A stretch of DNA of 64,000 nucleotides, taken from NCBI RefSeq assembly GCF_026000115.1, contig NZ_AP026867.1:3405716-3469715 (forward strand), written 5' to 3'. The translations under genes and the position numbers were made by a program. A model generated the notes under the pieces. It saw only the letters and a list, made by a program, of their open reading frames with translations. It was not told the origin of the DNA and ran no database searches. Numbering within the stretch: position 1 is the stretch's first letter; each line of letters begins with the position of its first letter. Source of the DNA: Aureispira anguillae. Its GTDB lineage: Bacteria > Bacteroidota > Bacteroidia > Chitinophagales > Saprospiraceae. This document shows positions 1-8,895 of the stretch, one piece after another.

Positions 1-19
1 TGGGGGCAATAAAAATAGG

Positions 20-832
20 TTAGGTAACAAAAAGGATTTTTTCTAGCAATTGTCGCATTTTACCAATGGCGATGTCCTCTAGTATTTCCCCTCCCCTAGC
101 ATAAGCAATTTTTTTAGTTTCTTCCGAAATCACAAAAACCATAATATTGGTATTTTCACTAATTCCAACTGCTGCTCGGTGTCGCAAGCCCAAACGCTGA
201 GGAATATCAGGACGATCTGAAACGGGCAACACACAACTTGCTGCAACAATTTTTCCATCTTTAATAATAAGCGCACCATCGTGCAAAGGGCTATCCTTAT
301 TAAAAATACTTAAGATCAACTGAGCTGAAACATCTCCATTGACCATCACACCTGAGCTGTACAAACCTTCTAAATTAGGGGAACTAGTAAAAACCATTAA
401 CGCCCCTGTTTGGCTCTCTACCATTGCTTCCGTTGCCGTAATAATTGCTTGAATAGCTTGCTCTCTCAATAAATTATGATTCTCCAGAGATTGATTTTGT
501 TTAAAAAATCGTTGCAAGAACTTAAAACGAGTTTGCAAAGACCCTTGACCGACAAAAAGCAAAAAGCGGCGAACTTCTGGCTGGAAAAGTACCAATAAAG
601 CAATCATTCCAACACTCACAAATTGTCCCAAAATAGAGGACAACAAGGGCATCTCTAGAACCGAAACAATTCTCCAAGCAATATAAACCAATACTAAACC
701 AATAAAGATATTAAAGCCTAAACTACCTTTAAGCAATTTGTAAATTTGGAATAGCAAAAAACCTACAATAATGATATCTAGAATATCCCAAAATGTAATG
801 GTAAAAAAGCCTATTTGTATTAAGTATAACAT
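20..832 (-). CDS. cdaA: Diadenylate cyclase CdaA (DisA_N domain)
   Basis: Membrane-bound diadenylate cyclase that makes the second messenger cyclic di-AMP from two ATP. Known CdaA enzymes have N-terminal membrane helices and a cytosolic DAC domain. Here hydrophobic segments lie at about residues 6-32, 38-58 and 70-85, followed by a short linker and the DAC domain (about 120-260). The two catalytic signatures are intact: DGA at 185-187 and RHR at 217-219, in the contexts SPLHDGALII and LGLRHRAAVG. The 270-residue length is normal for the family. The ATG at 832 is used. The gene is followed by only 19 bases of window, so its downstream neighbour is not visible. It is separated from the next minus-strand gene upstream by a strong terminator, so it should have its own promoter. 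Confidence 0.96.
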   Translation of the reverse strand: MLYLIQIGFFTITFWDILDIIIVGFLLFQIYKLLKGSLGFNIFIGLVLVYIAWRIVSVLEMPLLSSILGQFVSVGMIALLVLFQPEVRRFLLFVGQGSLQTRFKFLQRFFKQNQSLENHNLLREQAIQAIITATEAMVESQTGALMVFTSSPNLEGLYSSGVMVNGDVSAQLILSIFNKDSPLHDGALIIKDGKIVAASCVLPVSDRPDIPQRLGLRHRAAVGISENTNIMVFVISEETKKIAYARGGEILEDIAIGKMRQLLEKILFVT

Positions 833-907
833 TGGTTCATTTTAGTACGGCTGTCAAAATACTATTTTTAAGATGGAGAACAAAACAGATCGCATCATCC
901 CTTCAAT

Positions 908-946
908 AAAAAGTTGATCTAACCCACTCTGTTAGATCAACTTTTT
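908..946 (-). terminator. Rho-independent terminator
   Basis: A 16-bp inverted repeat (arms 908-923 and 931-946, loop of 7) has an A run on its left flank that reads as a U tract on the minus strand. It ends the transcript of the 981-2276 gene before cdaA. The mirrored T run could also stop plus-strand transcription. Confidence 0.85.
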
Positions 947-980
947 GAAATTTGACGCACTAGAAATAGCCTTCTACACA

Positions 981-2276
981 CTAAAACCGATTTCTAATTT
1001 CGTGCCCACTAGATGAGCCTGCTCCCTCTAACAATTCCTTTACAGGTAAATGATCCCCAATATATTCACCATAATAAACCGTTTCCAAGGTTCTATCTTT
1101 ATTGATTATAAAATCTGCTGGAATGATCGAAGATTTTTCCTCGCCTTTTTCTTTGGCATATTGTCTGTCACCAAACAATTCCATGCCCTTTTTATAATGG
1201 GTAAGCATTTTGGTATTCGTTCTACTTTTAAGCATTTTTTCGGAAGAAAACTCAACCTTAAACGCCTTGTAAAGCTCACGCTGAGGATCTGCGATTACAA
1301 AATAAGGTAAATCGTGATCTTCAACATAAGGCAATAAGCTTTTTTTGCTGGATTCATAAACAACCACAACCTCATATCCCGCTTCTTTCAACGCATTATA
1401 ATTGCCAATTAACTCATGGGTGCGATAATTACAAACAGGGCACCAAGCATGCCGCAAAAATACAAGCAATACCTTGTTCTTTTTTAAAATTTTTCTCAAA
1501 GAAATTGTATTACCCAAAACATCTTCTACAACAAATGCCTCAGGCTTATCCCCCCTTTTTAGCCGTCCATCATCTGTTGCTTGCTCTTGCTTTTTTTCCT
1601 CCAAATTATTCGACTTAACAGGAGTAGTTTTACGCATTAACATTGGGGTATTCAGATAATGAAATAATACTTTTCCAGCTTTATAATTTTTATCATAAAT
1701 ATCCATCTTTTGTCCTGTTGGATCAAATATAAAATGAAAAAACAAACCATCAAAAGGAGCCATTGGGTTGTTAAAAGCACAAACTTGATCTTTTAATGTT
1801 TTTAATTCATACCCTCCAGAACTATTTTTAACAACATAATTTTGGCAACCATCATTTGTTAAATGCTCTAATTTTTTCTTTTTGTAAGGGTGCTTTTCTT
1901 TCCATTGCAACAAGTAACTAGAATTACTGGGATCAGTCCAAGAATAGCAATCTAATTCAAAGGTATCTTTACGAATGGACTTGATATGAAAGATTTTTTC
2001 TCCCATTGGTTGTTCGGGGAAATCAGGCTGATACCAACCTATTGACAACCAATATTCATTTTTTTTGTGGGTCCATATTTCAAAAATTCTAATCTCTGAC
2101 AAACGCAATAAGGGATTCTCAGTAGTGTCTGCTTGTGCTTGATTGTTATAGACAGCAGATATTTGTTGAATAAAGGTTTGGATCTTTTTGTGTTCATCCT
2201 TGCTAAAGGTGTTTTTTTGTGCTATTGAGGTAGCAGATAGCCAGCACAAAATTGCACCAACAATACATAACTTCAT
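981..2276 (-). CDS. Secreted CpcT/CpeT-like domain fused to peroxiredoxin-like domain
   Basis: The start is the ATG at 2276, which gives a typical signal peptide (MKLCIVGAILCWLSA...); an upstream in-frame ATG at 2372 only adds a charged leader and lies upstream of the promoter box at 2306-2313. Mature residues of about 25-220 resemble the CpcT/CpeT (DUF1001) family: an early N-x-x-Q-A stretch, the GCQNYVVKNSSGGYELKT segment and a following DQVC, matching the family's GC...V...PG/DxC pattern. Residues of about 250-400 form a thioredoxin-fold AhpC/TSA-like domain with the redox motif WCPVC and a cis-Pro-type region (DLPYFVIADP). CpcT/CpeT proteins attach bilins in cyanobacteria, but divergent members are widespread in bacteria without phycobilisomes, so no lyase role is claimed. 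The peroxiredoxin half probably handles thiol or peroxide chemistry in the periplasm. The fusion is the odd point. Confidence 0.75.
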   Translation of the reverse strand: MKLCIVGAILCWLSATSIAQKNTFSKDEHKKIQTFIQQISAVYNNQAQADTTENPLLRLSEIRIFEIWTHKKNEYWLSIGWYQPDFPEQPMGEKIFHIKSIRKDTFELDCYSWTDPSNSSYLLQWKEKHPYKKKKLEHLTNDGCQNYVVKNSSGGYELKTLKDQVCAFNNPMAPFDGLFFHFIFDPTGQKMDIYDKNYKAGKVLFHYLNTPMLMRKTTPVKSNNLEEKKQEQATDDGRLKRGDKPEAFVVEDVLGNTISLRKILKKNKVLLVFLRHAWCPVCNYRTHELIGNYNALKEAGYEVVVVYESSKKSLLPYVEDHDLPYFVIADPQRELYKAFKVEFSSEKMLKSRTNTKMLTHYKKGMELFGDRQYAKEKGEEKSSIIPADFIINKDRTLETVYYGEYIGDHLPVKELLEGAGSSSGHEIRNRF

Positions 2277-2305
2277 TGTATTCTTTTTAAGCTTTAATAA
2301 TGGGG

Positions 2306-2313
2306 CAAAGATA
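2306..2313 (-). promoter_or_regulatory. -7 promoter box TATCTTTG
   Basis: The minus strand reads TATCTTTG, a perfect match to the Bacteroidota -7 consensus TAnnTTTG. It lies about 30 bases upstream of the ATG at 2276. No TTG is found at the expected -33 spacing, so only the -7 element is claimed. Confidence 0.5.
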
Positions 2314-2393
2314 AGGAATTCCCTAGAACTCTTTTCGTTCTTTTCTGCCAAGCTAAAGCCCATTTTTGCCATTTATAATGAATACAAATAAAA

Positions 2394-2432
2394 AAGCTAG
2401 TAAGATGCACATTTAGAACATTTTACTAGCTT
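2394..2432 (-). terminator. Terminator after lepB
   Basis: Arms AAGCTAGTAA (2394-2403) and TTACTAGCTT (2423-2432) pair perfectly around a 19-base loop. On the minus strand the stem is followed by a U-rich tract. It lies 22 bases past the lepB stop codon. Confidence 0.75.
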
Positions 2433-2454
2433 ATATAAGTATAAAAAAGATACT

Positions 2455-4098
2455 TTATTTTCCTGAAGCGCCCATAAATAAACGCTCCCAACGCAGCCCT
2501 CCATTAGGGCCTTTTAAGGTTCCATTTTTTAGCGATAACCATACAAATAAAGGTTTCCCTACAATATGATCCTCAGGAACAAAACCCCAAGCTCTTGAAT
2601 CGGCTGAATTATTCCGATTGTCCCCCATCATCCAATAGTAGTCCAATTTAGGCGTATAAGAAGTAGCCGCTTCTCCATTGATAAAGATTGTTCCATTCTC
2701 TACTTTTAATTCATTGCCCTCATAAGCTGCAATCAAACGCTGGTAAATTTCAAGGTTATCCAATGACAAGTTTATAGGAGTTCCTTTTGCAGGAATAGTA
2801 AGTGGTCCATAATTATCGATGTTCCAAGGGTATCTTGCCTCATTATAAGGGAAAGTCCCTGGGCTATAACCTTTAGGTTTTAGCCTGCGTTGCACTTTAT
2901 CAACTCCAGTCAAATCATTGACCAGCTGTGCCGCAACATCTGGATGCATATAAGCAACAGAAGGAATCGGGCCACTTGGTCCCATCGCAAAAGTAACCTT
3001 ATATTTATCCTCTATAGCACGAGTACTAAGAGTGTGTACTCCCTGTCCAATTAGATCGTATTCATACTGCACCCCTTTTATATCCTCTGCTACTTTATTG
3101 TTCACGTATAAAACCCCTTCTTTTACCTCAATGACATCTCCTGGAACTCCCACACAACGCTTGATATAATGGGTTCGTTTATCTACTGGACGATAAACCA
3201 TTCGATGTGCATTATTTGCTAACAGTTGTTGTCGTACAGCATTTCTTTTGCTAGGCGTAGTAACCTTCAAGAGATTGTGATATTGGCTAGGATAATCTAC
3301 CATTTGTCCTCTTTCATCTAAACCACCAAACGAAGTATCATCCTCTGGATAATTAAATACAACAGGATCATAACGCTCTACATTTTGTAATCTAGGTGCT
3401 CTATTGTATCCCCATTTTACGGCTTTACTATAAGACTCACCTCCTGTAAAAGGCAGCATATTGTGAATCAGCGGAAAAGCCAAAGGCGTCATTGGCATAC
3501 GAGAACCATAATGCACTTTGCTTACAAACAAAAAGTCTCCAACCAACAAAGACCCTTCCATAGACGGCGTTGGGATTGTATAAGCTTCAATCAAAAACAT
3601 ACGAATAAAATGCGCAGCAAAAACAGCAAAAATAATGGACTCAGACCATTCTCTTACTTTAGATTTTTTGGGAAAAGGGTTTTCCTTTTCAAGCCGACGA
3701 AGCTCTGACTTTTGATCCTCTTTCAAGGCTGTTTTGTAACGTTTTTTAATGTCATTCTGAACGGCCCACGCAGCATGTATATAACTTGGTTTTTGGCTGG
3801 TCAAATAAGGATAATAAATATAGGGCAATACAATGGCTGCAAAATTATCAATAAACTCATATCTGCCAAAAGACTTGTTAAACTCAATTAACATTCCTGC
3901 AATAATAAAGAAATGGACAATTGGCAGCAACATTAGTCCCAGCCACCATTTGGGAGCGCCAATAATTTTAACAACCACATAGGCATTATAAAAAGGAATC
4001 AAAGCAGCCCAACCTGGCTCCCCTGCCTCTTCAAAAAGTTTATACATTCCAACAAAAGGAAGCCAATAAAAACAGATAATATATAGTAACCAATTCAT
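2455..4098 (-). CDS. lepB: Signal peptidase I with extra N-terminal membrane domain
   Basis: Removes signal peptides from exported proteins at the inner membrane. The family boxes are clear: PTPSMEGSL with the catalytic Ser179, the general-base Lys313 in YIKRCVGVPGD, and the C-terminal MMGDNRNNSADSRAWG box. At 547 residues it is far longer than classical LepB. The first 125 residues carry several hydrophobic segments with GEPGWAALIPFYNAY and a W-rich segment, like the DUF5684-type domain fused to signal peptidase in many Bacteroidota. A charged linker and a membrane helix (about 152-172) precede the catalytic core. Long insertions between the Ser and Lys boxes (about 195-300) and before the last box (about 335-470) add the rest. 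The ATG at 4098 is used. It may be cotranscribed with the glycosyltransferase upstream, or read from the TAAGTTTG box between them. Confidence 0.96.
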   Translation of the reverse strand: MNWLLYIICFYWLPFVGMYKLFEEAGEPGWAALIPFYNAYVVVKIIGAPKWWLGLMLLPIVHFFIIAGMLIEFNKSFGRYEFIDNFAAIVLPYIYYPYLTSQKPSYIHAAWAVQNDIKKRYKTALKEDQKSELRRLEKENPFPKKSKVREWSESIIFAVFAAHFIRMFLIEAYTIPTPSMEGSLLVGDFLFVSKVHYGSRMPMTPLAFPLIHNMLPFTGGESYSKAVKWGYNRAPRLQNVERYDPVVFNYPEDDTSFGGLDERGQMVDYPSQYHNLLKVTTPSKRNAVRQQLLANNAHRMVYRPVDKRTHYIKRCVGVPGDVIEVKEGVLYVNNKVAEDIKGVQYEYDLIGQGVHTLSTRAIEDKYKVTFAMGPSGPIPSVAYMHPDVAAQLVNDLTGVDKVQRRLKPKGYSPGTFPYNEARYPWNIDNYGPLTIPAKGTPINLSLDNLEIYQRLIAAYEGNELKVENGTIFINGEAATSYTPKLDYYWMMGDNRNNSADSRAWGFVPEDHIVGKPLFVWLSLKNGTLKGPNGGLRWERLFMGASGK

Positions 4099-4178
4099 TT
4101 TATTTCATTAATTAAACATCATAACCGACTCACTATTCGCAGCACAAGCTATGATTATAAAAAAAGTTCTTTGATAAA

Positions 4179-4186
4179 CAAACTTA
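4179..4186 (-). promoter_or_regulatory. Possible -7 box for lepB
   Basis: The minus strand reads TAAGTTTG, a full match to TAnnTTTG, in the gap between the glycosyltransferase gene and lepB and about 80 bases before the lepB ATG. No -33 TTG is seen at the right distance. Confidence 0.3.
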
Positions 4187-4201
4187 CTCAAATGCTAAAA
4201 G

Positions 4202-4933
4202 CTATTGTTTATAATTACTCACCCAGCCTTTCCATCTCATTTTTAACACACCAAAAAACGCTTCGTTAAAAATTGCTGTACTCATTTTAGATGCACCTTC
4301 TACTCGATCTTTAAACACAATAGGTACTTCTACAATTTTGTACCCCAGTTGCCAAGCTGCAAATTTCATTTCAATTTGAAATGCATAGCCCTTAAATTCT
4401 ATTTTATCAAAATCTAAAGATTCCAAAAAAGAACGTTTATAACAAACAAACCCTGCTGTCGCATCCGATACGGGCATCCAAGTCACTAATCGTACATAAA
4501 TAGACGCTCCTCTAGACATCAATAAACGATTGAATGGCCAGTTTTCAACTTTTCCATTGCGCACATAACGAGAACCTACCGCTACACCAACACCACTCTG
4601 ATTGCATGCTTCAAACAAACGTGGCAAATCATTAGGATTGTGTGAAAAATCGGCATCCATCTCAAATATATACTCATAAGTAGACTCCAGAGCCCATTTA
4701 AAACCGTGAATATATGCTGTACCTAAGCCCTGTTTGCTTTGGCGTTCTTCTATAAACAAACGACCTGCAAATTCATTTTGTAAGCCTTTGACAATTCCCG
4801 CTGTACCATCAGGAGAACCATCATCCACGATAAGCAAATGAAATGTTGGTTTTAGGTTCATCACTACTCGAGTGATTTTTTCTATGTTTTCTTTTTCGTT
4901 GTAGGTTGGTATTATAACTAAGCGTTCTGACAA
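4202..4933 (-). CDS. Polyprenol-phosphate mannosyltransferase-like GT2 (Dpm1 family)
   Basis: A GT-A glycosyltransferase of family 2, related to dolichol/polyprenol-phosphate mannose synthase, which transfers a sugar from a nucleotide donor to a lipid phosphate at the inner membrane. Seen are the N-terminal LVIIPTYNEKENI, the LLIVDDGSPDGT donor site, the EMDADFSHNP metal-binding DxD region and the late GYAFQIEMKF and DRVEGASKM segments, which are classic Dpm1 marks. The TTG at 4933 is preferred as start: it puts the conserved strand at residue 4 and gives 243 residues, the usual family length. The in-frame ATG at 5065 would add 44 residues with no recognisable conservation. No C-terminal membrane domain is present, as in single-domain Dpm1. 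It is adjacent to lepB on the same strand. Confidence 0.9.
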   Translation of the reverse strand: MSERLVIIPTYNEKENIEKITRVVMNLKPTFHLLIVDDGSPDGTAGIVKGLQNEFAGRLFIEERQSKQGLGTAYIHGFKWALESTYEYIFEMDADFSHNPNDLPRLFEACNQSGVGVAVGSRYVRNGKVENWPFNRLLMSRGASIYVRLVTWMPVSDATAGFVCYKRSFLESLDFDKIEFKGYAFQIEMKFAAWQLGYKIVEVPIVFKDRVEGASKMSTAIFNEAFFGVLKMRWKGWVSNYKQ

Positions 4934-5365
4934 AACTCTAATTTCTTTTGATATGGAATAGTATAAATTTTCATTCCTTTGATTTAGGTATTTAATGCTT
5001 CTTTTATCTTTAGACAGCCCCAAGACTCTAGTAAAAGTCGGAAAAATAATAGACTTATTCCGCATACTAATCGCTAAAATTAGAAGACACTCCTTTTGTG
5101 TTTTTATTTATAGGAATCAGCCCCAAACTAGCCCAAGCAAATAAACCAAACACAATACCCTAATTATCAATGAATTAAAAATAAATTTATCTCAACATTG
5201 AATGCCCAAAATCTAGACAAGGTAAATATATATTTTTGGATCACTAAAAGCAACTTTCTTATCAAGGTCTTAACTAAAACTAACAATAATTAACTAAATC
5301 TATAGTTTTAATTAAAAAGCCCCAAAAACGGATGGTTTGTTGGGTAAATTACCTAGGCATTAGAT
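4934..5365. other. AT-rich intergenic stretch
   Basis: If the glycosyltransferase starts at 4933, this gap separates it from the M42 peptidase on the same strand. It is AT-rich. No convincing coding frame, RNA gene or terminator was seen. The short leader 4934-5065 is open in the glycosyltransferase frame. Confidence 0.4.
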
Positions 5366-6388
5366 CTATTTTTGTATCATTTGTTGTTCGATATAAGCCA
5401 TACACAGGTCTATCGTTGCCTCTATTCCCTTTTGGTGGGTACGCTCTACACCATGAGAAGCAGAAACTCCAGGTCCAATAAGCCCAACTCGATAATCGTT
5501 TCCTGCTCTCAAAGCAGCCGACCCATCAGAGCCATAATAAGGATAAACATCCAAACGATAAGCAATTGATTGGTCGTTTGCTAATTGGACTAAATTGCGA
5601 CGCATCTCATAGTCGTAAGGACCTGAACTATCTTTAGCACAAATTGAGCAAGCAATTTCTTCGCCAGCAGTTCCAGTACCAACCACCCCCATATCAATAA
5701 CCAACAGTTCTTCAATAGAATCAGCATAACCACAAGTTCCTCCATGACCAACCTCTTCATAATTAGAAAAGAAAATTTCAACGGGAACATCCCAACCTTT
5801 TGCTTTAATTTGACGAGCCAACTCAAACAAGACAAAACAGCCTGATTTATTATCCATAAAACGAGATTTAATATATCCGCTTGGCAGTTCTTGATAATTG
5901 GTTTCAAAACAGATAAAATCGCCAACATTGATCCCTAAATCTTCAACTTCTTTTTTGGAGGAAGCTAATTCATCTAAACGAATATGCATATTGTACAAAC
6001 TACGTTGCGTGCTATTGAGGTCTTTATTGACGTGAGCAGCAGGATTGTCTAACAAAAGCGTTCCCGTGTAAACTTGGTCGGTCAGGGTATAAATTCGGCA
6101 ATACGCTCCCTCAAAACCATTTAATGATAAGCCTCCAACCTTAGAGATTCTAAGGCTACCATCCTCTTGTATTCCTGCAACAACAGCACCAAGCGTATCA
6201 ACATGAGCTGCAATAGCCAAACTAGGCGGTTGAGTCCCTAAAGTACAACGTACAGCCCCCTTATTACTAAAACTAGGTTCCCAGCCATACCCTGTTAAAA
6301 TTTGGTGGATGTATTGACTTGCTTTTTGAGTAAATCCGCTAGGAGAATCGATCTCAACGAGTGTTTTAAGAGTGGTGTAATCTAGCAT
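5366..6388 (-). CDS. M42 family metallopeptidase (aminopeptidase/deblocking type)
   Basis: A dinuclear-metal cytosolic aminopeptidase of the M42 (PepA/FrvX/TET) family that trims peptides. The metal ligands and catalytic residues are all visible: AAHVDTLG (His62, Asp64), SRFMDNKSG (bridging Asp179), SNYEEVGHGG (Glu211 catalytic, Glu212 ligand), LVIDMG (Asp232) and ASHGVERTH (His312). The 340-residue length fits the family, which forms large tetrahedral oligomers. The domain splits into a catalytic zinc-peptidase fold with an inserted dimerisation domain at about 75-165. The ATG at 6388 follows a TATATTTG box by about 40 bases, supporting a monocistronic transcript. Confidence 0.94.
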   Translation of the reverse strand: MLDYTTLKTLVEIDSPSGFTQKASQYIHQILTGYGWEPSFSNKGAVRCTLGTQPPSLAIAAHVDTLGAVVAGIQEDGSLRISKVGGLSLNGFEGAYCRIYTLTDQVYTGTLLLDNPAAHVNKDLNSTQRSLYNMHIRLDELASSKKEVEDLGINVGDFICFETNYQELPSGYIKSRFMDNKSGCFVLFELARQIKAKGWDVPVEIFFSNYEEVGHGGTCGYADSIEELLVIDMGVVGTGTAGEEIACSICAKDSSGPYDYEMRRNLVQLANDQSIAYRLDVYPYYGSDGSAALRAGNDYRVGLIGPGVSASHGVERTHQKGIEATIDLCMAYIEQQMIQK

Positions 6389-6428
6389 TTTTTAATATTA
6401 TTTATTTTTATAATAATGTTTTCTGTTT

Positions 6429-6436
6429 CAAATATA
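6429..6436 (-). promoter_or_regulatory. -7 box upstream of the M42 peptidase
   Basis: The minus strand reads TATATTTG, matching TAnnTTTG exactly, about 40 bases before the ATG at 6388. No -33 TTG stands at a 20-base spacing. Confidence 0.45.
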
Positions 6437-6628
6437 CAATACTTCATTGAAATTGTGCATTACCAATAAATAACTGATACTATATAGATTAATTATATTT
6501 CATTAAATTACATTTACTTTCTCAAAAAACATAGGCAGTATGTTGTTGATCTCTACCAAGCCCCAATAGACGACATATCACTCTAACGGTCAAACCATTA
6601 CCAAATATTGATTCTTTAATAAATCGTG

Positions 6629-6736
6629 TAACAAACACTAACAAAGGGTAAGCTTCCTACTACTTTTAGCTTCGCTGCTACTACGTGGTTACTGCGTGAG
6701 CCTTGTTACTCACTCTGTTCGGGTTATCAAAGAACG
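6629..6736. repeat. Composite intergenic repeat, family B copy 1
   Basis: The stretch shares ACAAACACTAACAAAGGG and the following CTACTACTTTT with the copy at 15075, then a GTGAGCCTTGTTACTCAC hairpin module, and ends in TTATCAAAGAAC. It is a shorter arrangement of the modules found in the copies at 15075, 26680, 43069 and 63097. The rest of the gap (6389-6628) holds the M42 promoter box and nothing else recognised. Confidence 0.7.
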
Positions 6737-6768
6737 AGCTTTTTTAAACGTTGTCAAACCCAACAAAA

Positions 6769-8862
6769 TTATTCTTCTTGCAAATCAACAACTATAAAAT
6801 TAACTCTACGCTGACTAGCCGCTTCAACACTATAAATAGAATTTCGAGGATCATCAATATCATCACTAATCCCAGCAGGGGCTTTTCCCTCACCTAAAGG
6901 TAATTCCTTAATGGTCAATTGGCCGCTATCTAAAAAAGGTTTCAAAGCACCATTTTGGTAGGCAAACATATCTTTAGTAACGCTAACAATACGACGATGC
7001 GCCAATGCTTTATTATAAGCAGCAGATGCTCGTGGAGAAGTATAGCCTTGTATGCCAATTTCTAATTTAAATTCATTTTGCATAGCAAGAATAAGCTCAT
7101 CAAAAAACAAGTGCATTCTTTGGTAGTTTTTTAGCACCTTATCATCAAAGAAATCATCTATATTCTCAGAAATTTGATCTTGGATAGATTTGTTGTACTG
7201 AGGAACATGTTCCTTTTTGTATAATTTACGCATTCCTGCATACCGTGTGTACGTTGAAGAATAAGAAGTCTTTTCGTCTCTAGGCTCATTATTGTGAAAA
7301 TACAAGGACAAAGGCAATAACTTATTAAGTTCGTCCAAGGTCACTTGAACAGATTCTGATACAACAGGCTCTTCTTTAACAACAATGGGTTCGGGTTCCT
7401 CTAACACAACTGGTTCGGGCTCAGGCTCTGGTTCGGGAGGGGTTGGGTCAGAAATCACCAATGGAGGTTCAGGCTCTGGGGCAGGTTTTACAGGAGGGAA
7501 TTCAGGGAGTTTTAATTCATAAATATCATTACAACAAGATTCTCCTGTCAAGATTTGCGATCCAGGTCGATTACTAGCAAAATATCCTGTCGAATCATCT
7601 GGATTGATAATAAAATAAAGATCATTAGCGGCGCTGTTCAACGGAATACCAATATTAATTGGTTCATCATACTCTCCATCAATAATATTAACATGAAAAA
7701 TATCAAAACCTCCTAAACCTGGGCGATGAGAAGAACTAAAGTAAAGGGATTGAGTTGTATTATGAAAATAAGGCGACACCTCATCGCCAATGGTGTTCAC
7801 CATTTCCCCCAAATTAAAAGGCTCTCCATATTTTCCATCTTCTAATACTTCTGAAGCCCAAATATCTTTTTTGCCAATTCCTCCCCTTCGTTCAGATACA
7901 AAATACAAAACTTCACGGTTCCGTAAACTATCAAAACCAATAGCAGGGTGTGTATTGGTAACCCCTTCAACATTAATGTGTTCAGGCAATTTAACCGCTT
8001 CTCCCCAATTATTTTCTCCTATTTTGGGACAATAATAAATCTGACAGATCATTTTTGCTTTTTTACTGTCATAAACACATTTTGTCAAGTACAACTTCGT
8101 CCCATCTGTATTTAGTTTTGAATTGCCAGAGTTTTCATATTTAAGGTTAAGGTTTTTGTTTTTAGCTTGTTCAAAGCGGCTCTGTCCTCTATTGTTTGCC
8201 ATCATAATCTTTCCGACTAAATTTTGTCCTTTCCCTACCACCTTCCCTCTCATCAATTCTCGCTCAAATCTTAAAGAAGAATAATAGAGGGTTTCGCCTA
8301 CCAAGTGGGGAGAAAAATCGGAATATTTGGTATTTACATCACCACTCATATGGACTATTTTAGTCAATCGATCAGGGTTTTTGACCAAATCTAAAGCAAG
8401 ATAACAGCCTTTTAATTCATGGTCAGCCTCCAATTGGAGATAGGTTAATTCTATGCCCTTAACCTCCATGGCTAAAAATTCTTTAAAATATTTGATCGCC
8501 TCTTCATATTGCCCATTGTGTTTCAAACAATAGGCATAATAATAATCAATTTCTGGGTATTTAGCGGCATAATCTCCTGTGGCTACTTTTCCATAATATT
8601 CCTGTGCTCTTGCATGATTGTAACTTTGTCTACAACTCTGAGCATAATAGAATTGGTGCATGGCCAATTTTGCCCCTGACAGCTTTAAGTTTTTAGAAGA
8701 AAAGACGGCTTTATAAATATCAGCTGCTTCATAATAATCTTTTTCTTTGTATTCTTTTTCGGCAGCTGCGGGAGTTTTTGGGCTTTTCTGTGCAAACAGA
8801 ACGACTTGACAAATCAAGAACAAGCAAGTTGTTAGTAATTTTTGTTGTATGGTTATTTGCAT
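6769..8862 (-). CDS. TPR / PD40 beta-propeller / OmpA-like envelope protein (PorE-like layout)
   Basis: A 697-residue exported protein with a signal peptide (about 1-25), TPR-like helices (about 30-160), a run of PD40/WD40-like blades (about 170-445, for example PSYFHNTTQ-type and YFSSSHRPG repeats), a Pro/Glu-rich linker (about 455-500) and a C-terminal divergent OmpA peptidoglycan-binding domain (about 580-695) with GYTSPRASAAYNKALAHRR. The same order (TPR, propeller, OmpA) is known from the T9SS component PorE, but Bacteroidota carry many such paralogs, so assignment to T9SS is inference. It probably sits in the periplasm or on the outer membrane tethering a complex to peptidoglycan. The ATG at 8862 follows a TATTTTTG box. 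Its 5' leader contains a stable hairpin. Confidence 0.85.
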   Translation of the reverse strand: MQITIQQKLLTTCLFLICQVVLFAQKSPKTPAAAEKEYKEKDYYEAADIYKAVFSSKNLKLSGAKLAMHQFYYAQSCRQSYNHARAQEYYGKVATGDYAAKYPEIDYYYAYCLKHNGQYEEAIKYFKEFLAMEVKGIELTYLQLEADHELKGCYLALDLVKNPDRLTKIVHMSGDVNTKYSDFSPHLVGETLYYSSLRFERELMRGKVVGKGQNLVGKIMMANNRGQSRFEQAKNKNLNLKYENSGNSKLNTDGTKLYLTKCVYDSKKAKMICQIYYCPKIGENNWGEAVKLPEHINVEGVTNTHPAIGFDSLRNREVLYFVSERRGGIGKKDIWASEVLEDGKYGEPFNLGEMVNTIGDEVSPYFHNTTQSLYFSSSHRPGLGGFDIFHVNIIDGEYDEPINIGIPLNSAANDLYFIINPDDSTGYFASNRPGSQILTGESCCNDIYELKLPEFPPVKPAPEPEPPLVISDPTPPEPEPEPEPVVLEEPEPIVVKEEPVVSESVQVTLDELNKLLPLSLYFHNNEPRDEKTSYSSTYTRYAGMRKLYKKEHVPQYNKSIQDQISENIDDFFDDKVLKNYQRMHLFFDELILAMQNEFKLEIGIQGYTSPRASAAYNKALAHRRIVSVTKDMFAYQNGALKPFLDSGQLTIKELPLGEGKAPAGISDDIDDPRNSIYSVEAASQRRVNFIVVDLQEE

Positions 8863-8895
8863 TGGTAATGAATTAAAAGTTTGGGATTTGATTTT

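Noticed and set aside
4934-5065. N-terminal extension of the glycosyltransferase from the ATG at 5065
   Set aside because: The added 44 residues show no conservation and the TTG at 4933 restores the normal family length.
6769-8862. Firm assignment as PorE of the T9SS
   Set aside because: The domain order fits PorE, but many paralogs with this order exist in Bacteroidota and no other T9SS component is in the window.
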